Source: Biscogniauxia marginata
Lineage: Eukaryota; Ascomycota; Sordariomycetes; Xylariales; Xylariaceae
DNA length: 64,000 nt
Assembly (NCBI GenBank): GCA_022695795.1
Contig: MU404076.1
Coordinates: 124,001 to 188,000 of the forward strand
Direction of reading: 5' to 3'
Position numbers and translations under genes: made by a program
Shown: positions 23,164 to 34,681 of the stretch, one piece after another
How positions within the stretch are numbered: the first letter of the stretch is position 1
Layout of the letters: each line of letters begins with the position of its first letter
The notes under the pieces: generated by a model
Databases searched by the model: none
What the model was told of the DNA's origin: nothing
Seen by the model: only the letters and a program-made list of their open reading frames with translations

Positions 23164-23621
23164 TACCATACGGCTCTACAGCCAAGGTGGTCCGTATTAA
23201 ACATTTTTGACTGATTATTCCGTTTATTGTGGCTGGTCGACGTATGATGCATGGTGGCTTAACACCACTACTATTCAACATGGAGGGGTTTATTATTATT
23301 AATCTGGTAGATACAGGGCTCAGGTCGAGGTATGTAATCATGGAGCTTCTACGCATCACTCGAAGAGATAGCTGACGATAAACAAGGAATCATTTTCTTT
23401 TCTTTTAGGTTAGGGTTGGAGTTGTACGGTTAACGCTTCCTGTCCCTTCCCACATTCATCATCATTGAGAGGGCATCTGTAAATAACTCCTGTAACCATA
23501 ACACAGGGGTTTCTGAAAGCAATTATCAGGTAACCTTGGTGTTGTTGTATTGATGAGGGCTTAGGTTCTATGTACACTAACAGTGGAAAAAGATACACGG
23601 GTCCCGCAAGTATCCACCTAA
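23164..23621. other. Convergent intergenic region
   Basis: 3' flanks of the UPF0662 and YCII genes; nothing else recognised. Confidence 0.5.
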
Positions 23622-24532
23622 TCAGATAGCAAACTTGGCCTGTGAAAGTGGGATTAGTACTTCGTTGTTGTTCCTCAGGGACATCTTCTAATTCGGCTTT
23701 TTTTGAACTTACGGCCCAGATTTGTGCCTATAATTGATAAACAATGACTCATTAGTGATATTGCTAGGCAAGGGACTATGGGGATATAGAGGAGCTTGCT
23801 TACATTATCGACGTCCCAGACGCCGGCGGAGGCGTATTCGTCGGCGGCGAGTAGCGCCTTCACCTCCTCCTTGGACGAGGCGACGACTACCAGGGTGCTC
23901 CCGTACCAGTCGAACGTGCTCGGGTCATCACCCTCGGGCTTGCTGTTAAGTAGGGCGCCTGTTGTATTCAATACATGTGTTAATCTTTTTTCCCGTGTAA
24001 GTGGGCAGGAGAAGAGAAGGGAAAGGGGGGAAAGTTGCTCATTGGGGGGGGGGGGATCATGAGAATTGTATGTAGTGGAAGTAGGCGGGCGGGCGGGCGG
24101 ACTGACCTCCGGTCTTGATCTGGCCGGACGTGACCAGTGCCTTTATTTCTTCGATGTGTTTCCTAGTATGGTGTTAGTTCCGTGGTATTAAAGGGGGGGC
24201 GTGGCGTGGCGTAGGATATCGACATAGATAGGGGTATTTTATATACCTAAGGGGCACATGTAAGGTAGGGAGAGAGTGAATTCAAGCTGGGTGGGTAGAT
24301 TTAGGTAGATATCAGAGATTCAAACAGGTATGGACATGTATGTGTGTGTGTTGTCTCGAATGCAGTTTCACTGGCACTACTACCACGGACGGTACTCACG
24401 CGCGAACGGCAAGCTTCTTCTGCGCCGAGCCGGGAATGTCGGGCACGACGACAAGCCACTCATACTTGCCGGGTGGGAGGTTCGCCATTGCCGCTAGGGT
24501 CCGGACGGGCGGTGTGATATTGAATCTGCTGG

Positions 24533-24566
<34 letters not shown>

Positions 24567-24653
24567 TTGAGTTCTTGCTAGCAAGAACTGAGGGCTCTGG
24601 AGAAGACGGCGCGGGATAGCAGTGGTAATCGTTCTGGAGAGACGGGATGTCAT
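23622..24653 (-). CDS. YCII-domain protein, probably mitochondrial, with polyglutamine leader
   Basis: YCII domains are small ferredoxin-like folds; in fungi their reaction is unknown. Five exons, 24653-24400, 24162-24107, 23958-23804, 23727-23713 and 23639-23622, give 165 residues. The start at 24653 gives a basic, Ser/Arg/Leu-rich leader typical of mitochondrial import (MTSRLSRTITTAIPRRLLQ), a run of 11 Gln, and then the domain from LPPGKYEWLVVVPDIPG to the end. A second Met just before that (AAMANLPPGK) could give a cytosolic form. Exon 4 is 15 nt and exon 5 is 18 nt; they supply the tail AQIWAAKFAI. Intron 1 (237 nt) and intron 2 (148 nt, with a G12 run and GGGC repeats) are long for this window. 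The last two exons rest on frame and splice sites only. Confidence 0.82.
24044..24100. repeat. G12 tract and GGGC repeat inside YCII intron 2
   Basis: A run of 12 G (24044-24055) and a short GGGC tandem (about 24085-24100), both within the intron, on the strand opposite to transcription. Confidence 0.85.
24535..24564. repeat. (CTG)n/(CAG)n repeat coding for polyglutamine
   Basis: About ten CTG triplets with a TTG interruption; on the reverse strand they encode the Gln run in the YCII protein leader. Confidence 0.9.
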
Positions 24654-27031
24654 AAGGGCTAGGTTAGTCAGTTGAATGTTGTCTATATATACCATAGGAC
24701 AGATACAGCGGGGTTCCAAGTCTCTCTCCCGGACGACCTCGGGAAAGCAGATACCCATTGTCAAACCCACCCGCCATCCCGTTGACGGCCAAGGTCGGCA
24801 CCAACCTAACCTCCGACTTACCGATATCTCCACCATGATAGTAGACTCATCCGTGGACTATAGCATATGCCAACTTGGAAATATCAAGTGTAGACCTTGA
24901 CATGGTCGGCTCAATCTTCGAGGCGAATCCGAAAGGGTTAAGCACGTTAAGGTGAAAGAATGTATGTAATAATAGGGGGCGGGGTCTGCACCGAAACGCC
25001 TACCTACCTACCTATCCCGGGGGAAGGGGGGGTTCTAGGACAACGGGCCTACCTAGGTTTTATCCTGTAAATGCATAATAAGTTTGACGAATACTCCTCA
25101 TGCATTAGGTCGCTATAATTTCTACTGTACCTAGGTAATTTTCATCTACCCGCGTACATGAGGGGTAGGGAATTCAAGCTGTCGTCTTCCCCGCCAAGTA
25201 TGATGCAAAAATAGGTAAAAAACCAAACCACTTACACATTACCTACCCACTCCAATGTGCACATATAGTAATTAGGTGTAGGTAGTAATGAAGGGGTTCA
25301 ATTCGAGTCTTTAACTATACGTTATTCATTATATATAGTTTTTGCCATCCAATTGGGAGACATCAACTTATCGTTTCTCGTACAAGACGCAAAGATGTCC
25401 CGGATTTCCCGCGGGCCATCTTATACCTCCGCCATAGTTCGGGTGGACTATACTAAACAAGCCGGCTACCTAGGTAGCTGTATACCTCAGGCTTACGTAT
25501 CTACCGATCCATCATGCGGATTGATAGGTAATTGACGCTATTCGATGATGAAGTGAAGTCTAGGGATCTTCATCTTCCCGGCCAGCCGCCGCTTATTCTC
25601 GCGCGCCTCGCCTATCTCGCCCACTCGCCTTCGCCCTGGTCTCGTGCTTCTCGCTGCATACTACCACATACGTAAATGCATACATACCTACCTGATACCT
25701 ACGTAGGTGTGCATTAATGGATTTTCGCTCATAGCTCGGAAATAATATTAGTTTCGCTCGGGGTTTACATCAATTAGCTACAAGGTAAGTTCCGAAGCCT
25801 TTCTCAACTTGGTTACCTCTTAACCATACATACTACTACCTATATAGGAAAATAGGGTAGGTAAAGAAATAAAATAGAATTAATCAAGGTTCCATTGTGC
25901 ATGCTACACGCAGGACGAAAGGAAAGAAGAATGTGTCACCGGTCACGAGGGTAAAAAGTGTAAATGAAGCCTGGCTAATGAGAGGGCACGAGACCAAGAC
26001 ATCGCCCAGCCTGGCTGAGATGGCACTATAGAGTGAGGCTCGTATGTACTGAGAGTAGTATCATTGTCAGCCGAGCCGAGCTTCTTTATTTTATTTCCCT
26101 CGGATCCCTCCACCCGAGCTCGATGGTCGCAAGCTTAGCCATGGTTATCGTCGGCTTGGCCCGCCTTCCTCGACACCGTTTCACCCCGCCAGAGCTGTCC
26201 ACATGTTATGTAGCAGGGAAGCCCTGGATCTGTCGTCATCGCCTGATCTCAGACCATCTTTCCACCTGCTTGGTCGCCGGCCTACATGTACGGAGTACAT
26301 ACTATCTAGATCAGAACCCTGCAAGGCACGTAGATGCATACACACACATACGAGCGAAAACGAAAACGAGGGGACTTCATGGCGGGAGGGATGGGAATAA
26401 GATAAAAAAAGGAGGAAGAGAAACGTGGGGTCCTTGATTGGCTTGGGGATTGGGTTACCTTTTTGCCTCCGAGCCGATAGCCTAGGTACCCAGACACAGA
26501 TCCTAGACACAGATGCAAATTGTGACGATCAAGTGTCCATCATGACACAAGCCTGGAAAGTCTCGGCGTTGCCCAGACCTTGCGGTATGTGATGTGATGT
26601 TACTTGTGGCGCCTCAAAGCTGTACCTATATCGCACTAGTGTTACGGTACATTTATTATTATCTTGAGAGCTGAACTGTGGATGTTATTCCGACTTATAA
26701 CATTATCTACCCCCGATCCTATAGTGCCTACGTACTTATACAAATACCTCCAATTCCTCGACCGAATAACCCCCTACGCACATATACGCAGCTTACCCCC
26801 TAGCTTCTTCTATCCTTTTATATCAAAGAGAGATAGAGAGAGAGAGTCTCATAGCGTCCCAATTGGTGAACATATATGAATATATATAAGTTCCTATAGA
26901 ACCCACATCCATCCTACTTACTTCTTATATCTACTACATACCTACGTCACCAAGCCAAACCCACCTACCTACTATATCTCAGCTGCTTACCTACATAAGC
27001 TATCCTCCTACAATCCACCCAACTAAACTCC
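24654..27031. other. Long intergenic region rich in TACCTA motifs
   Basis: No gene supported. TACCTACCTA and related motifs recur (for example 24998-25014, 25684-25710, 26938-26995). A GA-rich repeat lies at about 26824-26846, and a TATA-like stretch (tatatataag) near 26881-26890 is about 145 bp upstream of the next ORF. Confidence 0.5.
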
Positions 27032-27532
27032 ATGTCTCTACCACCAACAACCTCGCCGCCCTCCATGCTCTCGCTTCACATCCAAGCCGAGTCCCTGCGC
27101 TGGGCAGCAACCACCACGCGCGCCCGCTCCCAGCATCCCTCGCCCCCATCCTCTTTCCTCTCCTCCTCTTCTTCCTCCTCCTCCACAAACACAAACGACT
27201 ACTATGACGACGGCGCGTCCCTCTTCTCCCACGGGGCCCTGACGCGGCGCTCCTCGATCTCGAGCCTCTTCTCAGACGACGCCCAGCAGCAGCAGCAGCT
27301 CGCTGCCGCCGCACCACCACCACCACTATTCCCCTGGCAGCAGGGCCAGCGCGACGCGCAGCCCGTCGCGACGTACGCGTCGCTGGACGCGGCGGTGGCG
27401 CAGAGCACGGCCGCGGTCGAGGCCCTGGCCCCGCGGCGCCTGGTCACGCCGGGCAAGCTGTACGAGAACGAGGAGGACGACGATGAGATCATCGACGACG
27501 TCGACGGGGTTACTACTGCTACCGGTGGTTGA
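27032..27532 (+). CDS. Hypothetical low-complexity protein
   Basis: Single exon, 166 codons, from an ATG in a CCATGTC context to TGA. The N-terminal half is Ser/Thr/Pro-rich with a run of eight or more Ser. A short QQQQQ tract, an Ala/Pro segment and a more ordered portion follow (ATYASLDAAVAQSTAAVEAL, then RRLVTPGKLYENEEDDDEII). The end is acidic. High third-position GC and a clean stop favour a real gene. No domain, signal peptide or membrane segment is seen, and the overlapping minus-strand frames are mirrors of this composition. The function is unknown. Confidence 0.5.
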   Translation: MSLPPTTSPPSMLSLHIQAESLRWAATTTRARSQHPSPPSSFLSSSSSSSSTNTNDYYDDGASLFSHGALTRRSSISSLFSDDAQQQQQLAAAAPPPPLFPWQQGQRDAQPVATYASLDAAVAQSTAAVEALAPRRLVTPGKLYENEEDDDEIIDDVDGVTTATGG

Positions 27533-27617
27533 AAGAAAACCCCGACTCCGCCACAAAAACTCCCAAAAAACCTCAAACCTCAAACGCTTTATGTTGTCAC
27601 TATTTATATAAAATCCG

Positions 27618-27806
27618 ACCAACTAACCAACCAACCAACCAACCAATCACAAATTTTTTATTTTTAAACATGACCTTACTATATATGTATGGGAATTGGA
27701 AAATTGGATCTGGATTTGCAATTGGAAATTTCGAGGGAATCGAATATCATCGTCACGTACGCGATACGGCAAGGCACGGCATGGCACGGCATGGCACGGC
27801 ACGGCA
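27618..27806. repeat. CCAA tetramer and GGCAC/GGCAT pentamer repeats
   Basis: A CCAA tandem (about 27620-27645) and an imperfect GGCAC/GGCAT tandem (about 27772-27806) in the 3' flank of the preceding ORF. Confidence 0.85.
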
Positions 27807-27946
27807 CATACAAAACCTACATAATCGCCTCCTCCTCCTCTCTCTCCCCTCCCCTACCCCGGACGAACGGAGGTATGGTCGGATTGGATTACAAGTTCCC
27901 GCCTTCAGGGGTTGGAGGGGATACGTCGAAGAGGGAAAACAGGAAT

Positions 27947-28014
27947 GAATAAACGAATGAATGAATGAATGAACGGACCAGGGTTCGCAGCAGACAAGTG
28001 TGTGACAGTGAGAG

Positions 28015-28069
<55 letters not shown>

Positions 28070-28135
28070 GAGGGAGAGGGAGGAGATATCTTCTGCCAAG
28101 AAAAGAGGCTTATCACCTTGGCCCTCCTCCCCCCT

Positions 28136-28174
<39 letters not shown>

Positions 28175-28266
28175 TCGTGCACGTCTTGTCTCGAGATAAT
28201 AATAATACACAGGGTAAATATCGTTGTCATAGCCATTGCGATGCGATGCGATGCGATGCGATGCGG
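27947..28266. repeat. Microsatellite cluster: GAAT, GA, TTA and GCGAT arrays
   Basis: Four different short tandem arrays lie within about 320 bp: GAAT (about 27947-27971), a long GA array (about 28009-28080), a TTA array (about 28139-28174) and six GCGAT units (about 28237-28266). They produce spurious open frames on both strands, which were discarded. Confidence 0.9.
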
Positions 28267-29046
28267 TACCAAGACTCTCTTGGAAAGAAAAAAGCGTCTC
28301 TCTGTCTCTATTTCTGTTTCTGTTTCCCGCTTGCATTTCACATGCTTTATTTTTATTTTTTTTATTTTTAGGCACGAAACGTACCCTAACTTACCTGGTC
28401 CCTCCCCCCCTCCCTACCACCTATTTTTGTATGAGACGACAAGGTGGGGGGGAGGGGAGGTTTTGCTTGTGTGTTTTTGTCTGGGCGTTTCGCCTTCAAC
28501 ACATGTGGGAGGGGAGATAATTCTCTATCACTTATTGTTATGAGTTGTAAGATAGAGACAGACGTGGGCTTTCGTGTCGGGGGTTTGTTGTTGTTGGTAT
28601 GCTTATCATACAGCAAGCGAAAAACAAGCAGAGCAACGTGAAGCAAGGCAAAGCGGCACGAGATACCCAGAAATTAAATCAAATAAAACAAATTCTTCTC
28701 TCTTACTACGTACATACTGGTTTTCCCTGAAAATCTAGACTCGGTGTAATATATGTTGTATAATGTCTTAGTATCGACTCTTGGTATTTGCTTGGAATTT
28801 TCTTGGTATTATATTGACCCATGTTGATCATCTCTTGGCTCTTTCCATCTGCCGACACAGCACGATCTGAGATTCCTAATACTAGGTAGGCAGGCATGTT
28901 ATGTATTATGTGAATCAATTTATACGTGTCGTCTAAAACCTCTAGACTTACGACTGATATACATATGCAAGACATTGCTGCATGCTATCTGAACTCCTGG
29001 CACATTTTGATAGTTACACATCTATCCTCTCTGCATCTCGGCCCAT

Positions 29047-30839
29047 CTATAGCTTGGCCTTCGGCGTCTCCTGTTCCATCATCTTCTCCGCCACGATGCG
29101 CCTCTGGATTTTTCCGGTGGCTGTCTTGGGCATGACTTCTGTGAAATATATCTGCATTCGTTCGTTAGTGCCGGGCCGAAACTCCGGAGCAGACGGGGAA
29201 AAGCAAGACTCACTTTCTTTGGTGTCTTGAACTTAGCCAACTTCTCGCTAACCCAACTCCTCAACTCATCTTGTCCTAACTTTGCCCCATTCTTCAACAC
29301 AATCGCGATACCAATGTCCTGGCCATAGAGATCGTCCGGGATGGCAAAGCTGACGGCCTCCGACACGGCCGGGTGCCTCGTTAGAACATTGTCAAGCTCA
29401 ATTGGGCTAATCTTTTCGCCACCCTTATTGATGAGCTCCTTGATGCGGCCGGTGATAATAATATAACCGTCTTCGTCTTTCTTTCCTTGGTCACCGGTGC
29501 GGAAGAATCCCCCCTTAGCGAATGAAGAAGCGTTCGCAGATGGGTTGTTCAAGTAACCACTCGTGACGTTCTCGCCCTTGATGCAGATCTCGCCCTCGCT
29601 GCCCTGTGGTAGCTCGTCACCAGCATCGTTCAGGATCTTGACTTCGACACCCTGGCCAAGACCTACGGTACCCGGCTTGCGCTTGCTTGGGGGTAGGGGG
29701 TTGGATGTCATCTGGTGCGCGGCTTCTGTCATAGCATAGGCCTCCAGGACTGGAGCTTTGAACTTCTCCTCGAGCTGATGGAAGACCGTAGGGGACAGCG
29801 GCGAGGAACAAGAACGGATGAAGCGAATCCTAGGTAAGGGGTTCGGAGCCGGATGCTTAAGAAGGATCTGGTGGATCGTTGGCACAGCTGTGTACCAGTT
29901 CGCCTTATGGGTAACGAAGTCTTGCCAAAACTCTGAGGCAGAGAACTTGGTGGGTACAATAATGGAACCGCCGCTGTATAATGGTGCCAGGAGAGCACAG
30001 AGAAGACCGTGGACGTGAAACAGCGGCATAACTAACATGGTCCGGTCTTGGGCAGTAAGTTGGTATGTTGTTTGGATGTTTTCTAATACATAGTTAACCT
30101 CACGACCACCCGCAATATTCATCAACCGGTCCGCTGGGCTAACTTACTCATCGTTCGCGTTAAGTTGCGATGTGTCAAGGGCACCTAAATATACCTGTCA
30201 GATAAAGCACACCAGCAAGAAGAAGAGCTCGACGTACGACTTTCGGTCTCGAGGTAGTGCCACTGTGACATAGTATGTTAGTGCTTTCCCTTTCCTTATC
30301 AATCCTAGGCTTCCGACAACTGACCTTGTGTGCAAGACCAGCGCAACATCGTCGGGCTGGGCTTGGAGGACGCTCTTCTGGCCCTTCCCCTCCAGTTTCC
30401 CCGATTCCTTAACATCCAAAGCCACCTCCCCCTTCGCATTGTCCCAGTAACATTCGGCAATGGCGGCGTTGAACTTTTTAGCGGCCTTCACGGACGGCGC
30501 GTTGGCTTGGTAGGCGCCCTTTGGCACCAGGATGAGGGCCGACTTGATGTCTTCGATGTAGAACTCGAACTCGTCTTGCTTGTACGCCGGGTTCAAGGGC
30601 GCTGCAATGCCGCGCTGCCACGAGGTGGCTAGGAAGGATACAATGAACTCGTAAGAGTTAACCGTGGCTATCGATACGGGCGAGCCATGCGCAATTCCGA
30701 GGGCGGCCAGCTTGCGCTGGAACGAGGAGCACTCGGCAAGAAGATCTTTGTACGTGACCGTCAAGGGGTTCGGCTTCGAGGGTACTATGACGGCGACGGA
30801 CGAGCTCGCGCCGTTGATGGCGCTCTGGAGAGTGGCCAT
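29047..30839 (-). CDS. pcs60: Pcs60/AAE3-type acyl-CoA (oxalyl-CoA) synthetase
   Basis: ANL-superfamily adenylate-forming enzyme, resembling yeast Pcs60 and plant AAE3, which make oxalyl-CoA and start oxalate breakdown. Five exons, 30839-30325, 30262-30241, 30184-30148, 30082-29214 and 29151-29047, give 515 residues. The ATP-binding loop HTSGTTSRPK (170-179) lies across exons 1 and 2; exon 2 has only 22 nt and exon 3 only 37 nt. Later motifs are MPLFHVHGL, EAYAMTEAAHQMTSNPLPP, FFRTGDQG, the hinge GRIKELINKGGEKISP, and the C-terminal catalytic Lys495 in TATGKIQRR. It ends in AKL, a PTS1-type peroxisomal signal. After RPK, a residue usually present (Gly or Thr) before VPL appears missing at the intron 2 junction. 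The gene is divergent from the SPF45 gene. Confidence 0.92.
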
Positions 30840-31567
30840 TAGGAAAGAAGGGACTGTTGAAGATATCGGTAGGTGGGTATAAACAGGATCTAATTCGGGA
30901 TGAGTCTAGGTAGGCAGTACTAGAGCAGCGTATAAGTCTATACTATAATAAAGAGATGGGTCAAATCTTAGGTAGGTAGGTAGGTTAAGAATGTAGGTTA
31001 GGAAGATCTAGCAAATGGAAAAGAAAGTCTAAAGGTTAGTGTAAAGAAAATGGACCGCCGTATAATTTCTATGGGACATGCGACAAGTGACAAGGTGTCG
31101 TAAGATCAACAACATGCCCGGAAGTCCATGCGGTCTGAGCAGCGTTTGGGCGAAGGAGCGGCGACAATTTCGGAGCACAGAAGTACCTCTAGTCCCGTCT
31201 TTGCCCGTTGTTGCCGGGAAAGCCACTGGAGTTTGTCGCCAAGTCCACTATAGCGACGGGGTTTCTAGCGGACCCCTGTACACTAGTGCACTATAGTGTA
31301 GTGTAGTCGTACACACTGGACGTTGAGAAGCTCCAAGCAGCAGGAAGGGCCCCACCTCCACTAAACTTGCAGCCTTCCAGGTCTGACGCCTCAACCCAGC
31401 CCGCTCAACTATTACATTTGATTCCATATAGGCCACATCCAGATATGCAAACCTCTCCATTACTCTGCTGTCTTGGCCATAACCACGATTATACCTATCA
31501 GTCCTTCTCGAAGCTACTTGCTCAGGCTAGGTAGGATTACAAGAGAAGCTATAGACTACCGAACTCA
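30840..31567. promoter_or_regulatory. Shared divergent promoter, pcs60-like and SPF45-like genes
   Basis: A 728-bp interval between opposite starts. It includes a (GGTA)n run near 30969-30986 and an imperfect TAGTGCACTATAGTGTAGTGTAG palindromic stretch near 31282-31304. No gene is supported. Confidence 0.45.
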
Positions 31568-33357
31568 ATGGCTGCTGAGCCACCTCCGCCGCCTCGGAGC
31601 GGTGGCCTCTCCCTGTATGCGAACCTCCTCGAGCCCGAAGGCGATGCTCCCGGGTCCATATCACGCGCGCCCGTCGTGTCGCAGGAGGCCATAGACGCTG
31701 CAAAGGAGCAGGATCCCTCCAAGAAGCCCCTCGACTCCGTCCTGCGCTTCCAGCCCTACCAGCAGATCCGCCGTCCGCAGCAGAAGACCCAGAAGCCCAA
31801 ACCCAGCTTTCCCAAACCACTACCGCCGGCGGCTACTACTGGAATTACCACGAATAGCGCTGCAGCTAGCGGAGCAGCACCAGCAGCAGCGGTACCGCCG
31901 GCCCCCGCGAAGAGCTCGCTCGCCGAGTGGGCTGCTACCGAGGAAGACGAGTACATGTACGGGATGGGCGAGAAGCGGGCGCGAGGCGGCCGTAGGAGGA
32001 AAAAGAAGAAGCTTGATACTGCGCCTATCGAGACGGACTGGGACGAGATATACGACCCTTCCCGGCCGACAAACGTAGAGGAGTACCTGCGCAGCGACGA
32101 GCGTATACGGGAGGTGCGCGAGTGGAAGGCCCTGCTCTATAAGCATAGACGGCGGGACGAGGGGCCCCGGGACAGCTACGACAGCGAGGAAGACGAGGAT
32201 CGTCCAGTACACAGTAAGTTGGAACACCCGATATGCACACGCCTTGGATGTTATTAGGGTGTTAATTTGCTAACGTTGTTGTTGCTGTTGCGACAGACCA
32301 ATTTGCGCCGCCAGACTCATATTCCTTCGCGCCGCCGCCGCCTTCGCCCCCACGGGCTTCCTCCGTACCCGATGACAAGACGGGTGACGACGCGTACGCA
32401 CGCCGCCTAGCGATTTCTCAAGGCCAGGCTGTTCCTCCACCCCCGAGCGACCCTACACCGCCAGCACCCGTCCCTCCCCCTCCCCCTCCGCCCCCGGAAC
32501 CAGACTCCGCGACTATCTCGCGGGAACCGGTGCGCTACTCGCGACCGCCGCCGGAGGATCCCGATGCCATGGACGAAGACGATAACGGCGATGCGTACGT
32601 ACCGCCCGAGCCCTCCTCCGAGGAGACAGCGCCCGAGCAGCAGGAGCGCAGCAACCGGCCCGGCAAGAAGGGCTTCGCCGCGCGCCTCATGTCCAAGTAC
32701 GGGTGGTCGAAGGGCCAGGGCCTCGGCGCCGAGGGCAGCGGCATCCTGCAGCCGCTGCGGGTGCAGGTCGACAAGCGGAAGAAGAGGCCCGACTCGGAGG
32801 GGGGCGGGTGGGCGGAGCCGAGCGCGCGCGCGCGCGTCATCGCGCCCAAGACGGGCGACGGCAACGGCGGCGGAAGCAAGTTCGGCCCTATGAGCAACGT
32901 CGTCGTGCTGCGGGACATGCTCGAGGGCATGGACGACCTGCAGGGCGAGATGGAGAACGGGCTCGGGCAGGAGATCGGCGAGGAGTGCGGCGACAAGTAC
33001 GGGCGCGTCGAGAGGCTGTATATCGACATTGAGGGGAGGAGGGTCTATATCAAGTTTACGGACCAGGTGTCGGCGCTGAGGGTAAGTCCTTTTTTTCGGT
33101 TTATTTAATTATCACATCATTAGCTCCCCCTCGTTTCTCCCTCCCTCCCCCCTGCCCCTTTTTCGTAGCCCTCATATATCCCGTCTATCTTTCTACCTAT
33201 ATATCCCATATGACGCGGGGGAGAAAGAAAATGCATGCATTGCATGACTAACTCTTCATAGGCGGTTAACGCCCTCGACGGCCGCGTCTTCGCCGGCAAC
33301 ACCATCGTGCCGCAGTTCTACGACGTGGACAAGTTCGAACGCCGGATCTACGAATGA
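31568..33357 (+). CDS. SPF45/RBM17-type splicing factor (G-patch and UHM)
   Basis: Nuclear splicing and DNA-damage-tolerance factor. Three exons, 31568-32213, 32297-33081 and 33262-33357, give 508 residues. The N-terminus has the SPF45 signature GGLSLYANLL and a DSVLRFQPYQ block. An acidic and basic linker follows (DWDEIYDPSRPTNVEEY), then a Pro-rich segment. The G-patch (about 337-380) is KGFAARLMSKYGWSKGQGLG with the expected Gly spacing. The C-terminal RRM (about 420-508) is of the UHM class: it carries the acidic helix residues and an R-x-F element (GRVFAGNTIVPQFYD), which in this family binds U2AF/SF3b ligand motifs. Intron 2 (180 nt) interrupts the RRM. The third exon is only 96 nt. Identification is firm; length and order match the family. 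Confidence 0.93.
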
Positions 33358-34681
33358 AGAGACTAACAAATTCCCACCCCCTAAACACGAAACGCCGATG
33401 ACTAAACGATCCTGTGTGGTAATAAAAAAGGGGGAAGATATCTACGCAGCGAGAGAGATAGGGGGGGGATAGATAATAGTTAGAGGTGGGATCGATATAG
33501 ATGAACTCCCTCCCTTCCCCGGTTTTACCTGATTTTATCCTAAACGACCGATATACAAACTGCCTACCTACCTAACTACTATAATTCATGACGGAGAAAA
33601 GGAGGGATGGGACAAGATGAACAGCGTGGACTGGCTGGCTACCTTTTGTATATACTTATGCCATATATAGGTACCCGAGTTAAAACTCTATAGTAGTAGC
33701 ATACCGGGCACCCGTCAATCTACCATGCCTACCTACACCTCCTACCTAGGTACCTACCACTATACAAAAGAGTCTTCTTAACTCGCCACTGAGGAGATTA
33801 GGTACCGGCAAGGAAGGTAGGTCAAGATAATCTTCTATCAAGTAAGAAGGAATCACGACAGCAACATTCAACACATTCCGAACCTCACTGACTCATAAAA
33901 CAATCAAACGAACACATACTTCTAAATAAAGATTCCTTTTAATGAATAGGCTAAAACGGTTCAACGAGGTAATTACAGCAAACTCCCATCCTGACGCTAT
34001 TAAATATAACAGAATCTAACCCCAATCAATCATCAATCACATTTGTATTAAAAAAGAGCGTAAGATAATTTGCGAGACAACAGTCCAATTGAAGGAAAAA
34101 AAAGAGAAAAAGATACACCCCGAACTAGTTTTGCTTTTTTTTTCTGGTTTCGTTTTTTTATCTTCACCTCTTTCTAATGTGCCGTTTACCCCTGTTGCCT
34201 TACAAAACCCCCTTCTTGAAACCCGACAACACGAAAATCAAAGACCATACCCCCCTTAACTCATCCCCCCTGCATTCCGTCCATCTTCACTAAGCATATT
34301 GAACATTTCCACCGAGTCTATAGAACGACAGACATGTTTTACCGAGAAGGGCATATCCATTCAACATAAAACTCCCGTACTCCGCGCGATCCCTTGTGAG
34401 TCATCAGCGTTTCCAACGTAATGAGCCGTAGAGGATGTGTTTTGCGAGGGACAAAGAGGTAATTAGATATGTAGATGGGACCCAGCTCCGTAAACGAGCA
34501 TGCATCACAGCTTCAGGACGGGACCGTCAGTTCAATATCACATACATCAGTATTAAGTCTAGCGGATCCTTGTACGTAGCCCGAGTCGCAAGATGCGGCC
34601 CACATGAAATGACGACAATTTTAGGTGACACGGGAAAAGGGAAAATTGAGAGACGCCATTGTTCCAACCTAGTTCCACCGA
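33358..34681. other. Convergent intergenic region, AT-rich
   Basis: 3' flanks of the SPF45 and Ecm33 genes. TACCTA/TAGGTA motifs occur at about 33565-33577 and 33726-33760. No gene is supported. Confidence 0.55.

Larger units (their letters stand above)
27533..29046. other. Intergenic, dominated by simple repeats
   Basis: No gene supported beyond the repeats listed separately. Open frames across 27889-28543 are made of repeat translation (RERE, SLSL, III, NNN). Confidence 0.6.

Noticed and set aside
27889..28543. Long frames with RERE, SLSL or poly-Ile stretches
   Set aside because: Translations of GA and TTA microsatellites.
30198..30330. Read-through extension of acyl-CoA synthetase exon 1
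   Set aside because: It departs from the family exactly at the GTCAGT donor; splicing restores the SGTTSRPK motif.
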